64,000 nt of DNA, from the NCBI GenBank assembly GCA_964520425.1, contig CAZFMX010000006.1, positions 7,341 through 71,340 of the forward strand. Direction: 5' to 3'. This stretch comes from JAFGFY01 sp964520425 (GTDB lineage: Bacteria; Desulfobacterota; DSM-4660; Desulfatiglandales; HGW-15). A program made the position numbers and the translations under genes. Shown one piece after another: positions 9,257-18,147 of the stretch; positions within the stretch are counted from its first letter, which is position 1; each line of letters starts with the position of its first letter. The notes under the pieces are model-generated. The model worked only from the letters and a program-made list of their open reading frames with translations, was not told the origin of the DNA and ran no database searches.

Positions 9257-10636
9257 TTAATTATTATTTGCTTCTAAAGAAGCTATTCTTTTCTCAAGTT
9301 CAATAATATAAAGTGTGAGTTCTTCAATCTTCTGCATTTGCTTGGTCATCATCTCGGACATGGCCAACCCTTCTTCTTTGACTTCCCTTGCTGAAGGGAT
9401 ATCAGGGAGGTGTTTGTTCTTTTTGATAAAGGATTCGACTTCCGTGAGGGATGGAAGATTGTAGGTTTCATCAAAGACAAAGTCTGACCAACCGGTATCG
9501 ACTTTAACCTCCTCAGCCCGGATGGTGCCTTTTACATCCAATTTGTGATCAGGCGTCAGTGTTCCAATACCGATATTACCGACATTGTTTATGGTTATTC
9601 GTTCAAAATTATTCCTGAAGTCCGTATTGTTAAGACTTGTGAAGGATCCCGCAGCACCGGTGTAAAAACCCAGTTGTCCATCGCTCCTATGCATTATTGC
9701 TGCAAAATCATTGTTTGAGCCGGAACCTAATGTAAAAAGATCCGTTGTGTCATCATATTCTAAATCACCATCCCGCGAAAAAAGGATGCTCCCTCTTACA
9801 TATCCATTGTCCGGCGAATTAGTAATGCCATCTATTTCAACAACTCCTATGGTATGTTCAAATCTCCCTTGTCCCATAACGTGTAGAGTCTCCTTAGCAT
9901 TTGTTGTCCCAATGCCGACATTTCCTCCGAAATAGTTGTTAGCCCCGGTCGTTACATAGAGGCCGTAATCCACATTATCTTTTATATCCACATAGATTCC
10001 ATAAGCCTTCCCACCTGGATCACTATCAGAATCAACTTTGAAATAGCCTCCATATACATTCCCTTGTACGATCGCGTCAGGTTCAACATCAGCGTATGAA
10101 AACGATCCATAAACGGCCCCGGAAACTGTACCATAATCGATATTGCTGAGCGAATAAGATCCATAGGCACCGCCCGTTATCGTACCGCCAAAGGCGTCTG
10201 TCTGAAAAGCCCCGCCCATGATACTTTTAATGCCCGATGCAGCATTCCCAACACTCCCGTTTAAGAGCCTGGCCAGTCCATACATCCCATAAATATGACC
10301 TGTCTCCCCATTAACCTGGTCCATTACATTGAGACTTCTTATTCCACAGAGGAAATCATTGAAATCGGTAAGTCCCGAAATCTTTTTCGTGTAAGCATAA
10401 AGTCCATTAAAAGAGTCTTCTGTATTCAACGAGTTGGTATAAACCTTAACACGGCTTCCCTCTGGATTGATTGTGCCGATACCGACGTTGCCTTCATTGT
10501 CCACATAAACGACATCAGTCGGGCTACCATCTGCAGCATCGAGAGAATGACCGTCCCCTTGCCCAAAGGCGATGTTTGTGAGAGGAAAGAGGGTTGTGAA
10601 AGTAGCAAATAGAATTGTTAGATATGCTCTTTTCAT
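9257..10636 (-). CDS. Secreted fibre-like protein, paralogue of the downstream gene
   Basis: 459 residues with a signal peptide (FATFTTLFPLTNIAFG). It shares the order of its neighbour: NVGIGTINPEG, SGLTDFNDF, repeated GNVYGGYF beta units, VGIGTTNAKETLHV, LDVKGTIRAEEV, TGWSDFVF, LPSLTEVESFIKKNKHLP and a C-terminal coiled coil starting near EMMTKQMQKIEEL. The two genes clearly arose by tandem duplication, since the middle and last ~100 residues are nearly superimposable. A good GGAGGT ribosome site precedes the ATG at 10636. It is the first gene of the inferred minus-strand operon ending at the terminator near 357. Function as a trimeric surface fibre is inferred from repeat type. Confidence 0.72.
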   Translation of the reverse strand: MKRAYLTILFATFTTLFPLTNIAFGQGDGHSLDAADGSPTDVVYVDNEGNVGIGTINPEGSRVKVYTNSLNTEDSFNGLYAYTKKISGLTDFNDFLCGIRSLNVMDQVNGETGHIYGMYGLARLLNGSVGNAASGIKSIMGGAFQTDAFGGTITGGAYGSYSLSNIDYGTVSGAVYGSFSYADVEPDAIVQGNVYGGYFKVDSDSDPGGKAYGIYVDIKDNVDYGLYVTTGANNYFGGNVGIGTTNAKETLHVMGQGRFEHTIGVVEIDGITNSPDNGYVRGSILFSRDGDLEYDDTTDLFTLGSGSNNDFAAIMHRSDGQLGFYTGAAGSFTSLNNTDFRNNFERITINNVGNIGIGTLTPDHKLDVKGTIRAEEVKVDTGWSDFVFDETYNLPSLTEVESFIKKNKHLPDIPSAREVKEEGLAMSEMMTKQMQKIEELTLYIIELEKRIASLEANNN

Positions 10637-11392
10637 TTTTGTACCTCCAGGAATTGATATGAAAGAATAAATAGCCGAATGTGCGCGAAAATATAATTGG
10701 AATCGCAGATCAATGCAGATTGACGCGGACTCTACTTACAAAGGCCTGAATGACCTGTTTGGTCATTCATTGTCATCGCCTTCGGCCAAACGCAGCTGCT
10801 TGTCACTCATCCCCGTGCGATGGCATTCTACGGGCGCACAGAGGCTAAATGCCATTCATGTTATAGAATCACTTAGGGTTCCCGCCTTCGCCCCATTCGA
10901 TCCCTCGACGAGCTCGGAACCAGCAAACTCAGAGCTTCTGCACGCTGGGCAGGGTTTAGGGTTAAAGGCGTTGAGACTTAGGATTAGGTTTAAGGTTAGA
11001 ATTTTAAGTGATTTCGAACCGTTGGGTTCTGCATTCTAGACTTAGAGTCCTGAATAAGGGAACGCAGAATCCAAATATCAAATTTCAAGACACGCAACAA
11101 GAACACATCTATTTTCCGATGTCAATCGGGAAAACCCTTATTTTTGATAAAAAGTGCCCTTATTTTTTACTAAAAAAGCCATTTTTTTGGCATCAGGGAA
11201 AGAATGAGGCTGGGGTTTCCGCCTTCGCCAGGGCTTCGGCGGGACAACCAGAGTTGGGGATTCCCCGTCCCCCGGTTCGAGCCGACGATGGGTTCGGAAC
11301 AGGTAAGGTAAGGATTTTGGAACGTGTGAAACAGGTCTTTACGGCAAGCAGGATTTAAAGGTTCAGAGTTCAAGGTTCAGCGTCTAGGGTTA
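10637..11392. other. 756-bp intergenic region with short repeats
   Basis: No gene is credible here; the open frames have no family resemblance and run through repeat-like sequence. It contains the hairpin GAATGAC/GTCATTC (10748-10768), the inverted ATGGCATT/AATGCCAT pair (around 10831-10857), and a telomere-like run of TTTAGGGTTA-related units (about 10960-11005). Near 11358-11390 are GGTTCAGAGTTCAAGGTTC-type repeats of the sort found around four-helix-bundle genes elsewhere in the window. Promoter sequence for the fibre operon must lie near the left end, but I could not assign boxes. Confidence 0.5.
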
Positions 11393-12637
11393 TTAATTAA
11401 TGGCTCTCCTCAGAAACCTTGCACCCAGCGCCGAATAGATGATACCGAATCCCATCAGGACCGCAGCGGGGAGGAGCGCTCCCTCTATGCCTTTTCCAAA
11501 GGTAATCAGGGCGTGGAAGCCGTCCATGGCCCAGGCGCTCGGAAATATATGCGCCGTGGTCCTCATCCATTCCGGCATGATCTCACCGGGCCAAATACAA
11601 CCGCCAATGGAGGCCATCATGAAACAGAGTATCCAGCCAAAGGCAAAAACCTGTTCCGGCGTACGCAGCATTGCCCCGATTAGAGTAGCCAGACCCGCAG
11701 CGGCAAACGAAAGGCAGAAGATCAATACAATGATCCCCCCGAGGGCATTTTCGTAGGTGAGACCGAACAGGAAACGGCCGGCCAGCAACAGCACGACAAT
11801 CTGCAAAAGAGACATAAAGAAACACCCAAGGAGCTTACCCGTAAAAACGTGAGTAGGGTTGACCGGTAGGGTCATTTGTCTGCGCAGCGTTCCAGAGATC
11901 TTTTCTTCGGTCAGAAACGTCCCTCCGAACAGAACGGTATTCATCAGGATCATCATGGTCAGGATTCCGGGGACGGACAGGGCATTCCCGGAAGGGACTG
12001 GGATTCCGGATCCGGCCGTGGTGACTTTCAGGTCGACCAGTCTCTCCCGCTCTCCCAGCTCTCGGAACACAACTTCCGGTTCTATCTCAATATTCTCTTC
12101 ACCGGAAGGTGTCTTTAAAAGCCCTAATGTATTAATGAGGGCCTCCAAGGCCTTTCCCAGGGCTGAATCACCGAACGTGATCTTTTCCCTGGGCTTCATC
12201 TCGATCAATCGGCCCACAGTGCGAACAATCGTCTTTATGATATGGACCTCAGCGGCCACGGAATAGGTACCATTGGTGTCGGGTTCTTTTTCCAGACGTA
12301 GTTCCTGCTTTTCACCCGACAGGACCTTATCCGTGAATCCGGATGGGATGACCAGAGTTCGAACTCTATAAGTCTCATCCATCTCCTCAGGGTTAAGGAT
12401 TCTCAGCGCGATCTTCTCACTTTTCAAATCCTCGATAAGAGATCGGGAAAGCCAGCCGTCGTCTTGATTTAATACTGAAATCGTAATCGGATTTTGAGTC
12501 TCGCGGCCTACGTTCTTGTAGACCTGACCGAAGAACCACGTCAGGGCGACGGGAAAAAGGAGCATCCAAAAGAGAGTGGCCTTGTCCCGGAACGTCAGGC
12601 GCAGGTCATTGCCGGCCAAACGCAGTGTCTTTCTCAT
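11393..12637 (-). CDS. ABC-2 type transporter permease
   Basis: 414 residues in the ABC-2/YhfP-like export permease layout. An N-terminal membrane segment (about 17-38, ATLFWMLLFPVALTWFFGQVY) is followed by a large extracytoplasmic domain (about 40-225) and a block of five to six membrane helices. GTFLTEEKISGTLRRQM is the conserved cytoplasmic loop before the helix block. It overlaps the preceding permease gene by 4 bp and forms a heterodimeric pair with it, powered by the ATPase upstream. The substrate is unknown; families of this type export drugs, lipids or antibiotics. It is the last gene of the ECF sigma operon. Confidence 0.85.
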   Translation of the reverse strand: MRKTLRLAGNDLRLTFRDKATLFWMLLFPVALTWFFGQVYKNVGRETQNPITISVLNQDDGWLSRSLIEDLKSEKIALRILNPEEMDETYRVRTLVIPSGFTDKVLSGEKQELRLEKEPDTNGTYSVAAEVHIIKTIVRTVGRLIEMKPREKITFGDSALGKALEALINTLGLLKTPSGEENIEIEPEVVFRELGERERLVDLKVTTAGSGIPVPSGNALSVPGILTMMILMNTVLFGGTFLTEEKISGTLRRQMTLPVNPTHVFTGKLLGCFFMSLLQIVVLLLAGRFLFGLTYENALGGIIVLIFCLSFAAAGLATLIGAMLRTPEQVFAFGWILCFMMASIGGCIWPGEIMPEWMRTTAHIFPSAWAMDGFHALITFGKGIEGALLPAAVLMGFGIIYSALGARFLRRAIN

Positions 12638-13899
12638 ACGGCACCTCCCTGTTGAATCCTGCGTCCAAGCAGCACGGATCCCAGCACGAGAAGCGGGATG
12701 CCCATTCCCGCCAGGACACCGATGTTCGGAATAATGGCCGAAAGTCCGGCTCCTGATTCCATAAGCGCCCTATACCCCGTCGTCACCCAGTAGAACGGGG
12801 AGATCGGGGCGATTGCCCGCACCGAGTTGGGCAGGCTTTCCAGAGGGATGAAACAGCCCCCCGAAAAGGCTAAAATAATATAGGCAATATTGGCGACCAC
12901 TGCTCCGCGCCTTTCTTGCCCTGTAATCCCGTAGATGACTCCCGCAGCGCCGGTCACGGCCAAAATCAGGGCGAGGGAGAGGACAATGAAGCCTGTTAGG
13001 GAGACCTCTTTTTGCACAACAATCCCTCCAATACAGGCCAGGATGATAAGGGAAATTGATGACAATATCGCTGCATAGAGGGCCTTGGCCAGGATCAAAG
13101 TCCCCGGAGTAATAGGCCCGGAGAGCTGTCGTTTGAGGGTGCCTGCGGCGCCTTCGGCAAGAATGTCCCGCATCCCTATGTCGGCGATCAAGAAGAGCGT
13201 GTAGACCGACAGGCCTGGAAGAACAATGAGGAAGATCGTAAAGAATAATGAGGTTCTTCCCTCACCATCCTCAGCCTTCTCAGGTTCAATAGAGACCGAT
13301 TCAAAGGTAATCACCAATGGATCGAGGTAGTCATCTGCTCCATTGATGATTTTGTAGAAGGCTACGGCGAGCGCGGCCAGAGATTCGTCTGTGATCTTCA
13401 AGGTATCTGACTGTGTATATTTCGCGATCTCCTCTAACGGGCTGCGGAACACATGGGAGGATGTGTCCAATACCTCCACCAACACACCGACCGCCTGTTC
13501 AGCAATCTCCGAAAGTATGCCTTGCGCGGGATTCCGGATCAATTCCAGGGAGGTTGGCTTGCCGTCGAGGATATCCTGTGAAAAGGACTTAGGAATGCGT
13601 AGGAGGGCCGAGGCCTTGTCCTGTTCGATCATCGAGGGACCCTCTGCCCCGACTTCCTCCACCTTGAAGTAATCCGCCGCCTTCTTTGAATTCAGAATAG
13701 AAAACAGAACCTCTCCAACCGGACCTTCATCCAGATTCTCCACGAGAAGATGCGTCTTGGGCATTTGATTTTCTCCCCCGAAAGTCAAGCCGATGATCAG
13801 GGAAAACAAAATCGGGAAGCAGAGAAGGGCCAAAATTCCCAGGGGTGTTCGAACCTTGCGACGAAGATCTTTGCCTATCATCCGTATGATGACACCCAT
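12634..13899 (-). CDS. ABC-2 type transporter permease
   Basis: 421 residues. The first membrane segment is at about 20-40 (LGILALLCFPILFSLIIGL), then a long extracytoplasmic domain, then about six helices from residue 215. The loop ILAEGAAGTLKRQLSGP matches the coupling loop of the partner permease. Its start overlaps the ATPase stop by one base and its end overlaps the next permease by 4 bp, so translation is probably coupled. It is the second half of the export channel; the substrate is not deducible from sequence. Confidence 0.85.
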   Translation of the reverse strand: MGVIIRMIGKDLRRKVRTPLGILALLCFPILFSLIIGLTFGGENQMPKTHLLVENLDEGPVGEVLFSILNSKKAADYFKVEEVGAEGPSMIEQDKASALLRIPKSFSQDILDGKPTSLELIRNPAQGILSEIAEQAVGVLVEVLDTSSHVFRSPLEEIAKYTQSDTLKITDESLAALAVAFYKIINGADDYLDPLVITFESVSIEPEKAEDGEGRTSLFFTIFLIVLPGLSVYTLFLIADIGMRDILAEGAAGTLKRQLSGPITPGTLILAKALYAAILSSISLIILACIGGIVVQKEVSLTGFIVLSLALILAVTGAAGVIYGITGQERRGAVVANIAYIILAFSGGCFIPLESLPNSVRAIAPISPFYWVTTGYRALMESGAGLSAIIPNIGVLAGMGIPLLVLGSVLLGRRIQQGGAV

Positions 13900-14828
13900 C
13901 AGTCTCGAAGCTCCTTACCCGTAAGATTGAGAAACAGGCTGTTTAGGCTGGGGGGCTGAACCGAGATACCGTCCACCCCTGGTTCTTGACCAAGGATGTT
14001 CGAGAGAATCTCCACCGCGCCCCTGCCGGAGCCGGCGGCTGAGAAGACCATCTTTCCCGGTTCCTCGGTAATCAACTTGGCTTCACGGATCCCTTCAAGA
14101 CGCTTCCTGACTTCTTCGGTATTGAACGATCCACGCACCGTGACGATCTCTTCTTCCCCTGCCTGTTGTTTGAGGTCATCCAGAGTACCCTCTGCCAGGA
14201 GCTTCCCATGATCCATGATGCCTATCCTGTCACAAAGCGTTTCCGCTTCTTCCAGGTAGTGTGTGGTATAGACCACAGTGGTCCCATTGGAGGTTATTGC
14301 TCTCACCACATCCAGGATGTTATTCCTGGCCTGAGGGTCAATCCCCACCGTGGGTTCGTCCAGGAGCATGGCCCGGGGGGAGTGAACCAACCCAACCCCC
14401 AGATTGAGCCGGCGCTTCATCCCTCCTGAAAAGGTCTTCACCGCGTCCTTGGACCTCGCGGTGAGACCGAGAAGCTCGAGGGTCCCGCCCACTGCTTCGT
14501 TGAGGTCACGGCCTGATAGACCGTACATCCCGCCCCAGAACCGAAGGTTCTCTCTGGCAGACAACTCCTCATAAAGGGCCGTCTCCTGAGGCACCACACC
14601 CAGCTGCCCCTTGACCTTGATCGGATCAGAGGCGAGATCGATTCCATCGAAAAAGATCCTGCCTCCATCCGGCTTGAGCAGGTTGCACATCATAGATAGC
14701 GCGGTGGTCTTGCCTGCGCCATTGGGCCCCAACAGCCCGTAGATCTCTCCGGGTCGTACTTCGAAACTGATCCCGTCTACCGCGCGGATCTCACCAAATG
14801 TCTTGATCAACTTTTCTATTTGAAACAC
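13899..14828 (-). CDS. ABC transporter ATP-binding protein
   Basis: 309 residues. Walker A GPNGAGKTT (about 35-43), Q-loop region VVPQET, signature FSGGMKRRL (about 134), Walker B AMLLDEPTVGIDP and the switch histidine in YTTHYLEEAE are all intact. The ~80-residue C-terminal extension is the regulatory domain seen in ABC-2/DrrA-type exporters. It powers the two permeases encoded directly downstream, whose first gene overlaps its stop. It sits 37 bp after the DUF4252 gene, consistent with one transcript from the sigma factor down. Confidence 0.92.
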   Translation of the reverse strand: MFQIEKLIKTFGEIRAVDGISFEVRPGEIYGLLGPNGAGKTTALSMMCNLLKPDGGRIFFDGIDLASDPIKVKGQLGVVPQETALYEELSARENLRFWGGMYGLSGRDLNEAVGGTLELLGLTARSKDAVKTFSGGMKRRLNLGVGLVHSPRAMLLDEPTVGIDPQARNNILDVVRAITSNGTTVVYTTHYLEEAETLCDRIGIMDHGKLLAEGTLDDLKQQAGEEEIVTVRGSFNTEEVRKRLEGIREAKLITEEPGKMVFSAAGSGRGAVEILSNILGQEPGVDGISVQPPSLNSLFLNLTGKELRD

Positions 14829-14865
14829 AAAAAACCTCCTTCACTACCACTCCGATTTCTTTTTT

Positions 14866-15435
14866 CTAATCATCACCGTTCTCCTTCTCAATGTCGAGTG
14901 AGCCCACCTCAGGGACATTGAACTTGTCGGCCAATCTCCCTAACTGACTCGGATCGATATTCCCCGCGATGTTGACGAAGACCGCCTCGTCATCCTCACC
15001 GACAGCCATGATAACCAGCCCCCTCAATTCATCTTCTTCGCCAAATTGGAGGAATATTTCGACAAATTCATCTTCTTCCTTGACTTTTACCATGCGTTCC
15101 CATTTGTCCGGATCCAGTCTTTTAGAGACTTTCTTGATTATTTTCTTCATCTGATCCAAATCCTCTTTTCCTATAGAGAAGGCGTCGACTTTGATAAGCT
15201 TGACCGTTCGTATGAGTCGCGCCAGGGATGGGTCCGCATTCTGGGCAGCATTGGCCACAAACCTTAGGATCGGTCCTTTGAGGAGGACTTCTACCGTTTT
15301 CTCGGCATCGGTCAACCCCTCTATTTCACCGAAATCAACATAACCCGGGTGTTTCTTATAATCCTCATCCTGTTGAGCAAATAGAGACGTCCCCAGTATT
15401 AAAAAAGAAGCCGTGAAGATGAGTATCTTTTTCAT
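14866..15435 (-). CDS. DUF4252 domain exported protein
   Basis: 189 residues with a clear signal peptide (FTASFLILGTSLFAQ). The mature part shows the DUF4252 pattern: KTVEVLLKGPILRF, IRTVKLIKVDAFSI and ELRGLVIMAVGEDD. The family's function is unknown, but it recurs beside ECF sigma/anti-sigma pairs, as here. Its ATG overlaps the stop of the anti-sigma gene by 4 bp (ATGA), implying translational coupling. It may sense or buffer an envelope condition upstream of the anti-sigma factor; that is inference. The C-terminus is strongly acidic (KENGDD). Confidence 0.8.
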   Translation of the reverse strand: MKKILIFTASFLILGTSLFAQQDEDYKKHPGYVDFGEIEGLTDAEKTVEVLLKGPILRFVANAAQNADPSLARLIRTVKLIKVDAFSIGKEDLDQMKKIIKKVSKRLDPDKWERMVKVKEEDEFVEIFLQFGEEDELRGLVIMAVGEDDEAVFVNIAGNIDPSQLGRLADKFNVPEVGSLDIEKENGDD

Positions 15436-15986
15436 GATTTATCTCCATTCATTAGCGGTTGAAACGCTTTCTTCACAGTAGATTTAAGAGGCCCTGCAAT
15501 CGGTTTAGAGACGATTTGATCCACAAGCACATCCTCAGTCCTTTTCGCGTAGTAACCCACATATGACAATGCCAACTCAACATCCCTGGTTGCCATTTCT
15601 ATTTCTTCAGCAGTGAACTCCACCTTTTGTCTGCTGTCCTCATGACTGTCAAAAAAGACACCAAAGACGATAATAAGCATTGCCGTTAACACAAAAGCGG
15701 CGAATCTGGAACGCCAACCCGGTTGTTCCGCGATTCGCTTTTTGAACATTGAGAAGAACGATGCATGCTCATTTTCAGTGAGAGTAAAGATCCTGTCTTC
15801 AACACGTTTCGGGCATTCCAGTCGAGGCAATTCGCGTAATCTTGAAGAGACCGCCCTTTCCTGAAACAGTGTCTTCCGACATTCAGCGCATTCTTTTAAA
15901 TGGTCATCCATTTCCCGTCGAAGCCGTTTTGCTATATTGCCGTCGATATAGTCGACAATCCACCCTTCCAAATCACTACATCTCAT
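15432..15986 (-). CDS. Zinc-finger anti-sigma factor
   Basis: About 184 residues. The N-terminal anti-sigma domain has the HLKECAEC (H-x3-C-x2-C) ZAS motif near residues 29-36. One membrane helix follows (AAFVLTAMLIIVFGVFF, about 95-115) and then a short periplasmic tail. I place the start at the ATG at 15986, which has GAGG 7 bp upstream; a TTG at 16004 would add six residues. It overlaps the sigma gene end and is coupled to the DUF4252 gene by a 4-bp overlap. By family it holds the ECF sigma factor inactive until an envelope signal. Confidence 0.85.
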   Translation of the reverse strand: MRCSDLEGWIVDYIDGNIAKRLRREMDDHLKECAECRKTLFQERAVSSRLRELPRLECPKRVEDRIFTLTENEHASFFSMFKKRIAEQPGWRSRFAAFVLTAMLIIVFGVFFDSHEDSRQKVEFTAEEIEMATRDVELALSYVGYYAKRTEDVLVDQIVSKPIAGPLKSTVKKAFQPLMNGDKS

Positions 15987-16533
15987 AACCCAACCTCGTT
16001 TCAAGATCGAATTCTGATTGTTCTATTAGCTGCTTGGCCAACATTTTACGTCCTCTATGGATGTATACCTTTGCCGTGTTTAGTGGCAGCCCCATGGTTT
16101 CTGCTATGAGATCATAAGTGAGATCCTGAATATCCCGCATAATCACAGCGGTACGCAATTTTTCCGGGAGTCTGTTTAAACAGTCCATGATATGCTCAAC
16201 ACTGCTAAACTGAATGACCTCATCTTCCGGATTAGCCCTTTCGTCGATCAATTGATTCTCCATGGAATGATGACCTTTCTCCTCAAATTCACTGAAATGT
16301 TTCTCGCGAATCTTGCGACTCCGATCGATGCACAGGTTTCTTGTCACGCGTAATATCCAAGGCCTCACCCTCTTTTCCTGTACTGAATCCATGTGGCGCC
16401 ATAGTTTCATGAGTGTCTCTTGTGTGACATCCTCAGCCTCCTCAATCCTTCCTGTCGAATAATAGGCGTGATTGTAGATCAGGTTTTTGTATGACAAAAC
16501 ATATTTGTTGAATCTTGACTTCTTCCTATCCAT
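15976..16533 (-). CDS. ECF-type RNA polymerase sigma factor
   Basis: 185 residues of sigma70 family group 4. Region 2 has AEDVTQETLMKLWRH and the DNA-melting segment VRPWILRVTRNLCIDRSRK. Region 4 has LPEKLRTAVIMRDIQDLTYDLIAETMGLPLNTAKVYIHRGRKML, here paraphrased as a typical helix-turn-helix near residues 115-165. It leads a minus-strand operon with its anti-sigma factor, a DUF4252 protein and an ABC-2 exporter, so the exporter is probably part of its regulon. I looked for an autoregulatory GAACTT/TCTGA promoter upstream and did not find one with correct spacing. Confidence 0.92.
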   Translation of the reverse strand: MDRKKSRFNKYVLSYKNLIYNHAYYSTGRIEEAEDVTQETLMKLWRHMDSVQEKRVRPWILRVTRNLCIDRSRKIREKHFSEFEEKGHHSMENQLIDERANPEDEVIQFSSVEHIMDCLNRLPEKLRTAVIMRDIQDLTYDLIAETMGLPLNTAKVYIHRGRKMLAKQLIEQSEFDLETRLGYEM

Positions 16534-16837
16534 TCGATCGTATCCGGCTGATCTCCAGATCAGATTCCTGTTCGCGCTGAATTTGGGTTCAGTTCTGCCT
16601 GGAAAATGTCACTGGTTGTAGTTCAGATTAAAATCAGAGGCAAGGCCTTATTTCTAGAAACGAATAACTCGGTAGGAAAGTTACATCTAAAAATATATGA
16701 GATCGGTTTTTCAACTCACCTCCAAACTAAGTTGAACGCTTAGGCACCCAAAAGCCCACTCTCCGACAATATTCCTCGTAAGGAGCTCCGTACCGGATTC
16801 GAAGATCCTTTTCCTAGGCCACGCAAAAGACCCTTAT
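16534..16837. other. Intergenic region upstream of the ECF operon
   Basis: This ~300-bp stretch separates the sigma factor gene from an unrelated hypothetical gene on the same strand. It should contain the sigma operon promoter. A partial CTGATCTGGAGATCAG palindrome (about 16549-16564) lies close to the start codon. I see no ORF, RNA or repeat that can be named. Confidence 0.4.
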
Positions 16838-17284
16838 TTATTCCATAAGACTGGTTTCACTGTTGTAGCGGGAAGAAAACACGGATGGCATACCGGAGAA
16901 CACATTGCATCGAGTCAGGACATGTTCTGCAACAGCCCTCCTTCTCCCCTCCTCCAGACTATTAAAGCTCTTGACAAATAGATCCTCCTTCGACAGGCCC
17001 GAGAGGATCGACCAGATTTCCTCGGGCGACATGTCCGGTCTCAGATCAAGTGCATGTTCAGTTACCAGGACCTCAAAGCTCTCTTTTGCTCTCTGAAGCA
17101 ACGCGTCGAGTTCATTCTTAATGGCTTGGACCTCGATTTCCAAAGCCCTGTAGGAAGTACATGTCTTGGAAACAGGACACATGACGTCATGTCCTCCTGC
17201 TTTCAAAGGGATGCCGATAGAAACGATGGTTTTCTCCCCCACTCCGCCTCCCCACCCTGTTATCATTTCAAATATGCCTTTCAT
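16838..17284 (-). CDS. Hypothetical protein, 148 residues
   Basis: I do not recognise this protein. A GGAGG ribosome site 5 bp before the ATG supports it as a real gene. The N-terminal 30 residues are glycine-rich and non-polar (MITGWGGGVGEK). A helical, mildly coiled-coil stretch follows (about 48-75, ALEIEVQAIKNELDALLQRA), then an acidic helical C-terminal half with three or four cysteines overall (CPVSKTC pair near residue 36). There is no signal peptide. It stands alone between the ECF operon and the divergent DUF3365 gene. Confidence 0.5.
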   Translation of the reverse strand: MKGIFEMITGWGGGVGEKTIVSIGIPLKAGGHDVMCPVSKTCTSYRALEIEVQAIKNELDALLQRAKESFEVLVTEHALDLRPDMSPEEIWSILSGLSKEDLFVKSFNSLEEGRRRAVAEHVLTRCNVFSGMPSVFSSRYNSETSLME

Positions 17285-17442
17285 GTTTCCTCCTCATTCC
17301 AGGAATGGCATGATACGTATTGGAATTGCTTTGGTATAGAAGATATGTCATGTTATATATAACAATGGAATGTGATTTTCAAATTAACTTCGGTCATCTC
17401 TCCTTAAACTTGTCTCATTATAACTGAAGGGAACAAGAGACC

Positions 17443-18147
17443 ATGTTAAGAACAATATCTTTATGGACAGTTAATTTGGTTCTTGTGGTCATTCTATTCG
17501 GTTTAGGATGGCATTTTGGGTTGAATGTGAATAAGGAGCGCCTGATAGATGATGAAATGGCATTGAGAGCAAAAGCTCAGTTTCATCTTATCCTGTTGGC
17601 CAGGAGGTGGAATTCCGATTACGGGGGCGTCTATGTGGAGAAAAAGTCCGGCGTCCAGTCAAACCCGTATTTGGACTCACCCGATATCACCACATCCGAT
17701 GGTAAAACGTATACGATGAAAATCCCGGTGGAGATGACAAAGGAAATTTCCGAATATGCCAATAATGAAGGTTCATTCAGATTTCATGTCACAAGCCTCA
17801 ATCCGATAAACCCGGCGAACTCGCCAGACAACTTTGAAAAAAAGGCCCTCACGCGCATTATGGAGGGCGAAAAAGACGTGGCCTGGAAGGAAGAAAAGGG
17901 CAATCACATCATTTATCGATACATGGGAGCTCTTTATACTGAAGAGAGTTGTCTCAAATGTCATGTCGAGCAGGGATACGCCGTCGGAGACCTGAGAGGC
18001 GGAATCAGCATAGAATTTAACATCACCCATGCAGAAAAAGCATTACGCGCACAAAAGATTCACACCAGGCTGTGGATGCTGGGTTGTATCGGGTATCTCT
18101 TCATCTATTTCTATTTGATGTACAGAAGGCTGCGGAATCGGACCTAG
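17443..18147 (+). CDS. DUF3365 (Tll0287-like) haem-binding membrane protein
   Basis: 234 residues: an N-terminal membrane helix (about 5-25), a PAS-like periplasmic domain of the DUF3365 type, a single CLKCH c-type haem site (near residue 169), then a second membrane helix (about 205-225) and a short basic tail. Domains of this family bind haem c and act as redox or gas sensors, usually fused to histidine kinases or chemoreceptors. Here there is no output domain, so it may be a stand-alone sensor or electron carrier. The start is supported by AAGGGAA 8 bp upstream. It is monocistronic. Confidence 0.8.
   Translation: MLRTISLWTVNLVLVVILFGLGWHFGLNVNKERLIDDEMALRAKAQFHLILLARRWNSDYGGVYVEKKSGVQSNPYLDSPDITTSDGKTYTMKIPVEMTKEISEYANNEGSFRFHVTSLNPINPANSPDNFEKKALTRIMEGEKDVAWKEEKGNHIIYRYMGALYTEESCLKCHVEQGYAVGDLRGGISIEFNITHAEKALRAQKIHTRLWMLGCIGYLFIYFYLMYRRLRNRT

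Noticed and set aside
10831..10857. Resemblance of ACAGAGGCTAAA here to part of the cobalamin riboswitch
   Set aside because: Only a short stretch is shared; the B12-box core and other helices are absent, so it is not a second riboswitch.
10713..11358. Two plus-strand frames of 108 and 116 codons
   Set aside because: They run through short repeats and hairpins, have odd composition and match nothing.
16549..16700. Possible ECF autoregulatory promoter upstream of the sigma gene
   Set aside because: GAACT and TCTGA words exist but are about 25 bp apart, too far for an ECF promoter.
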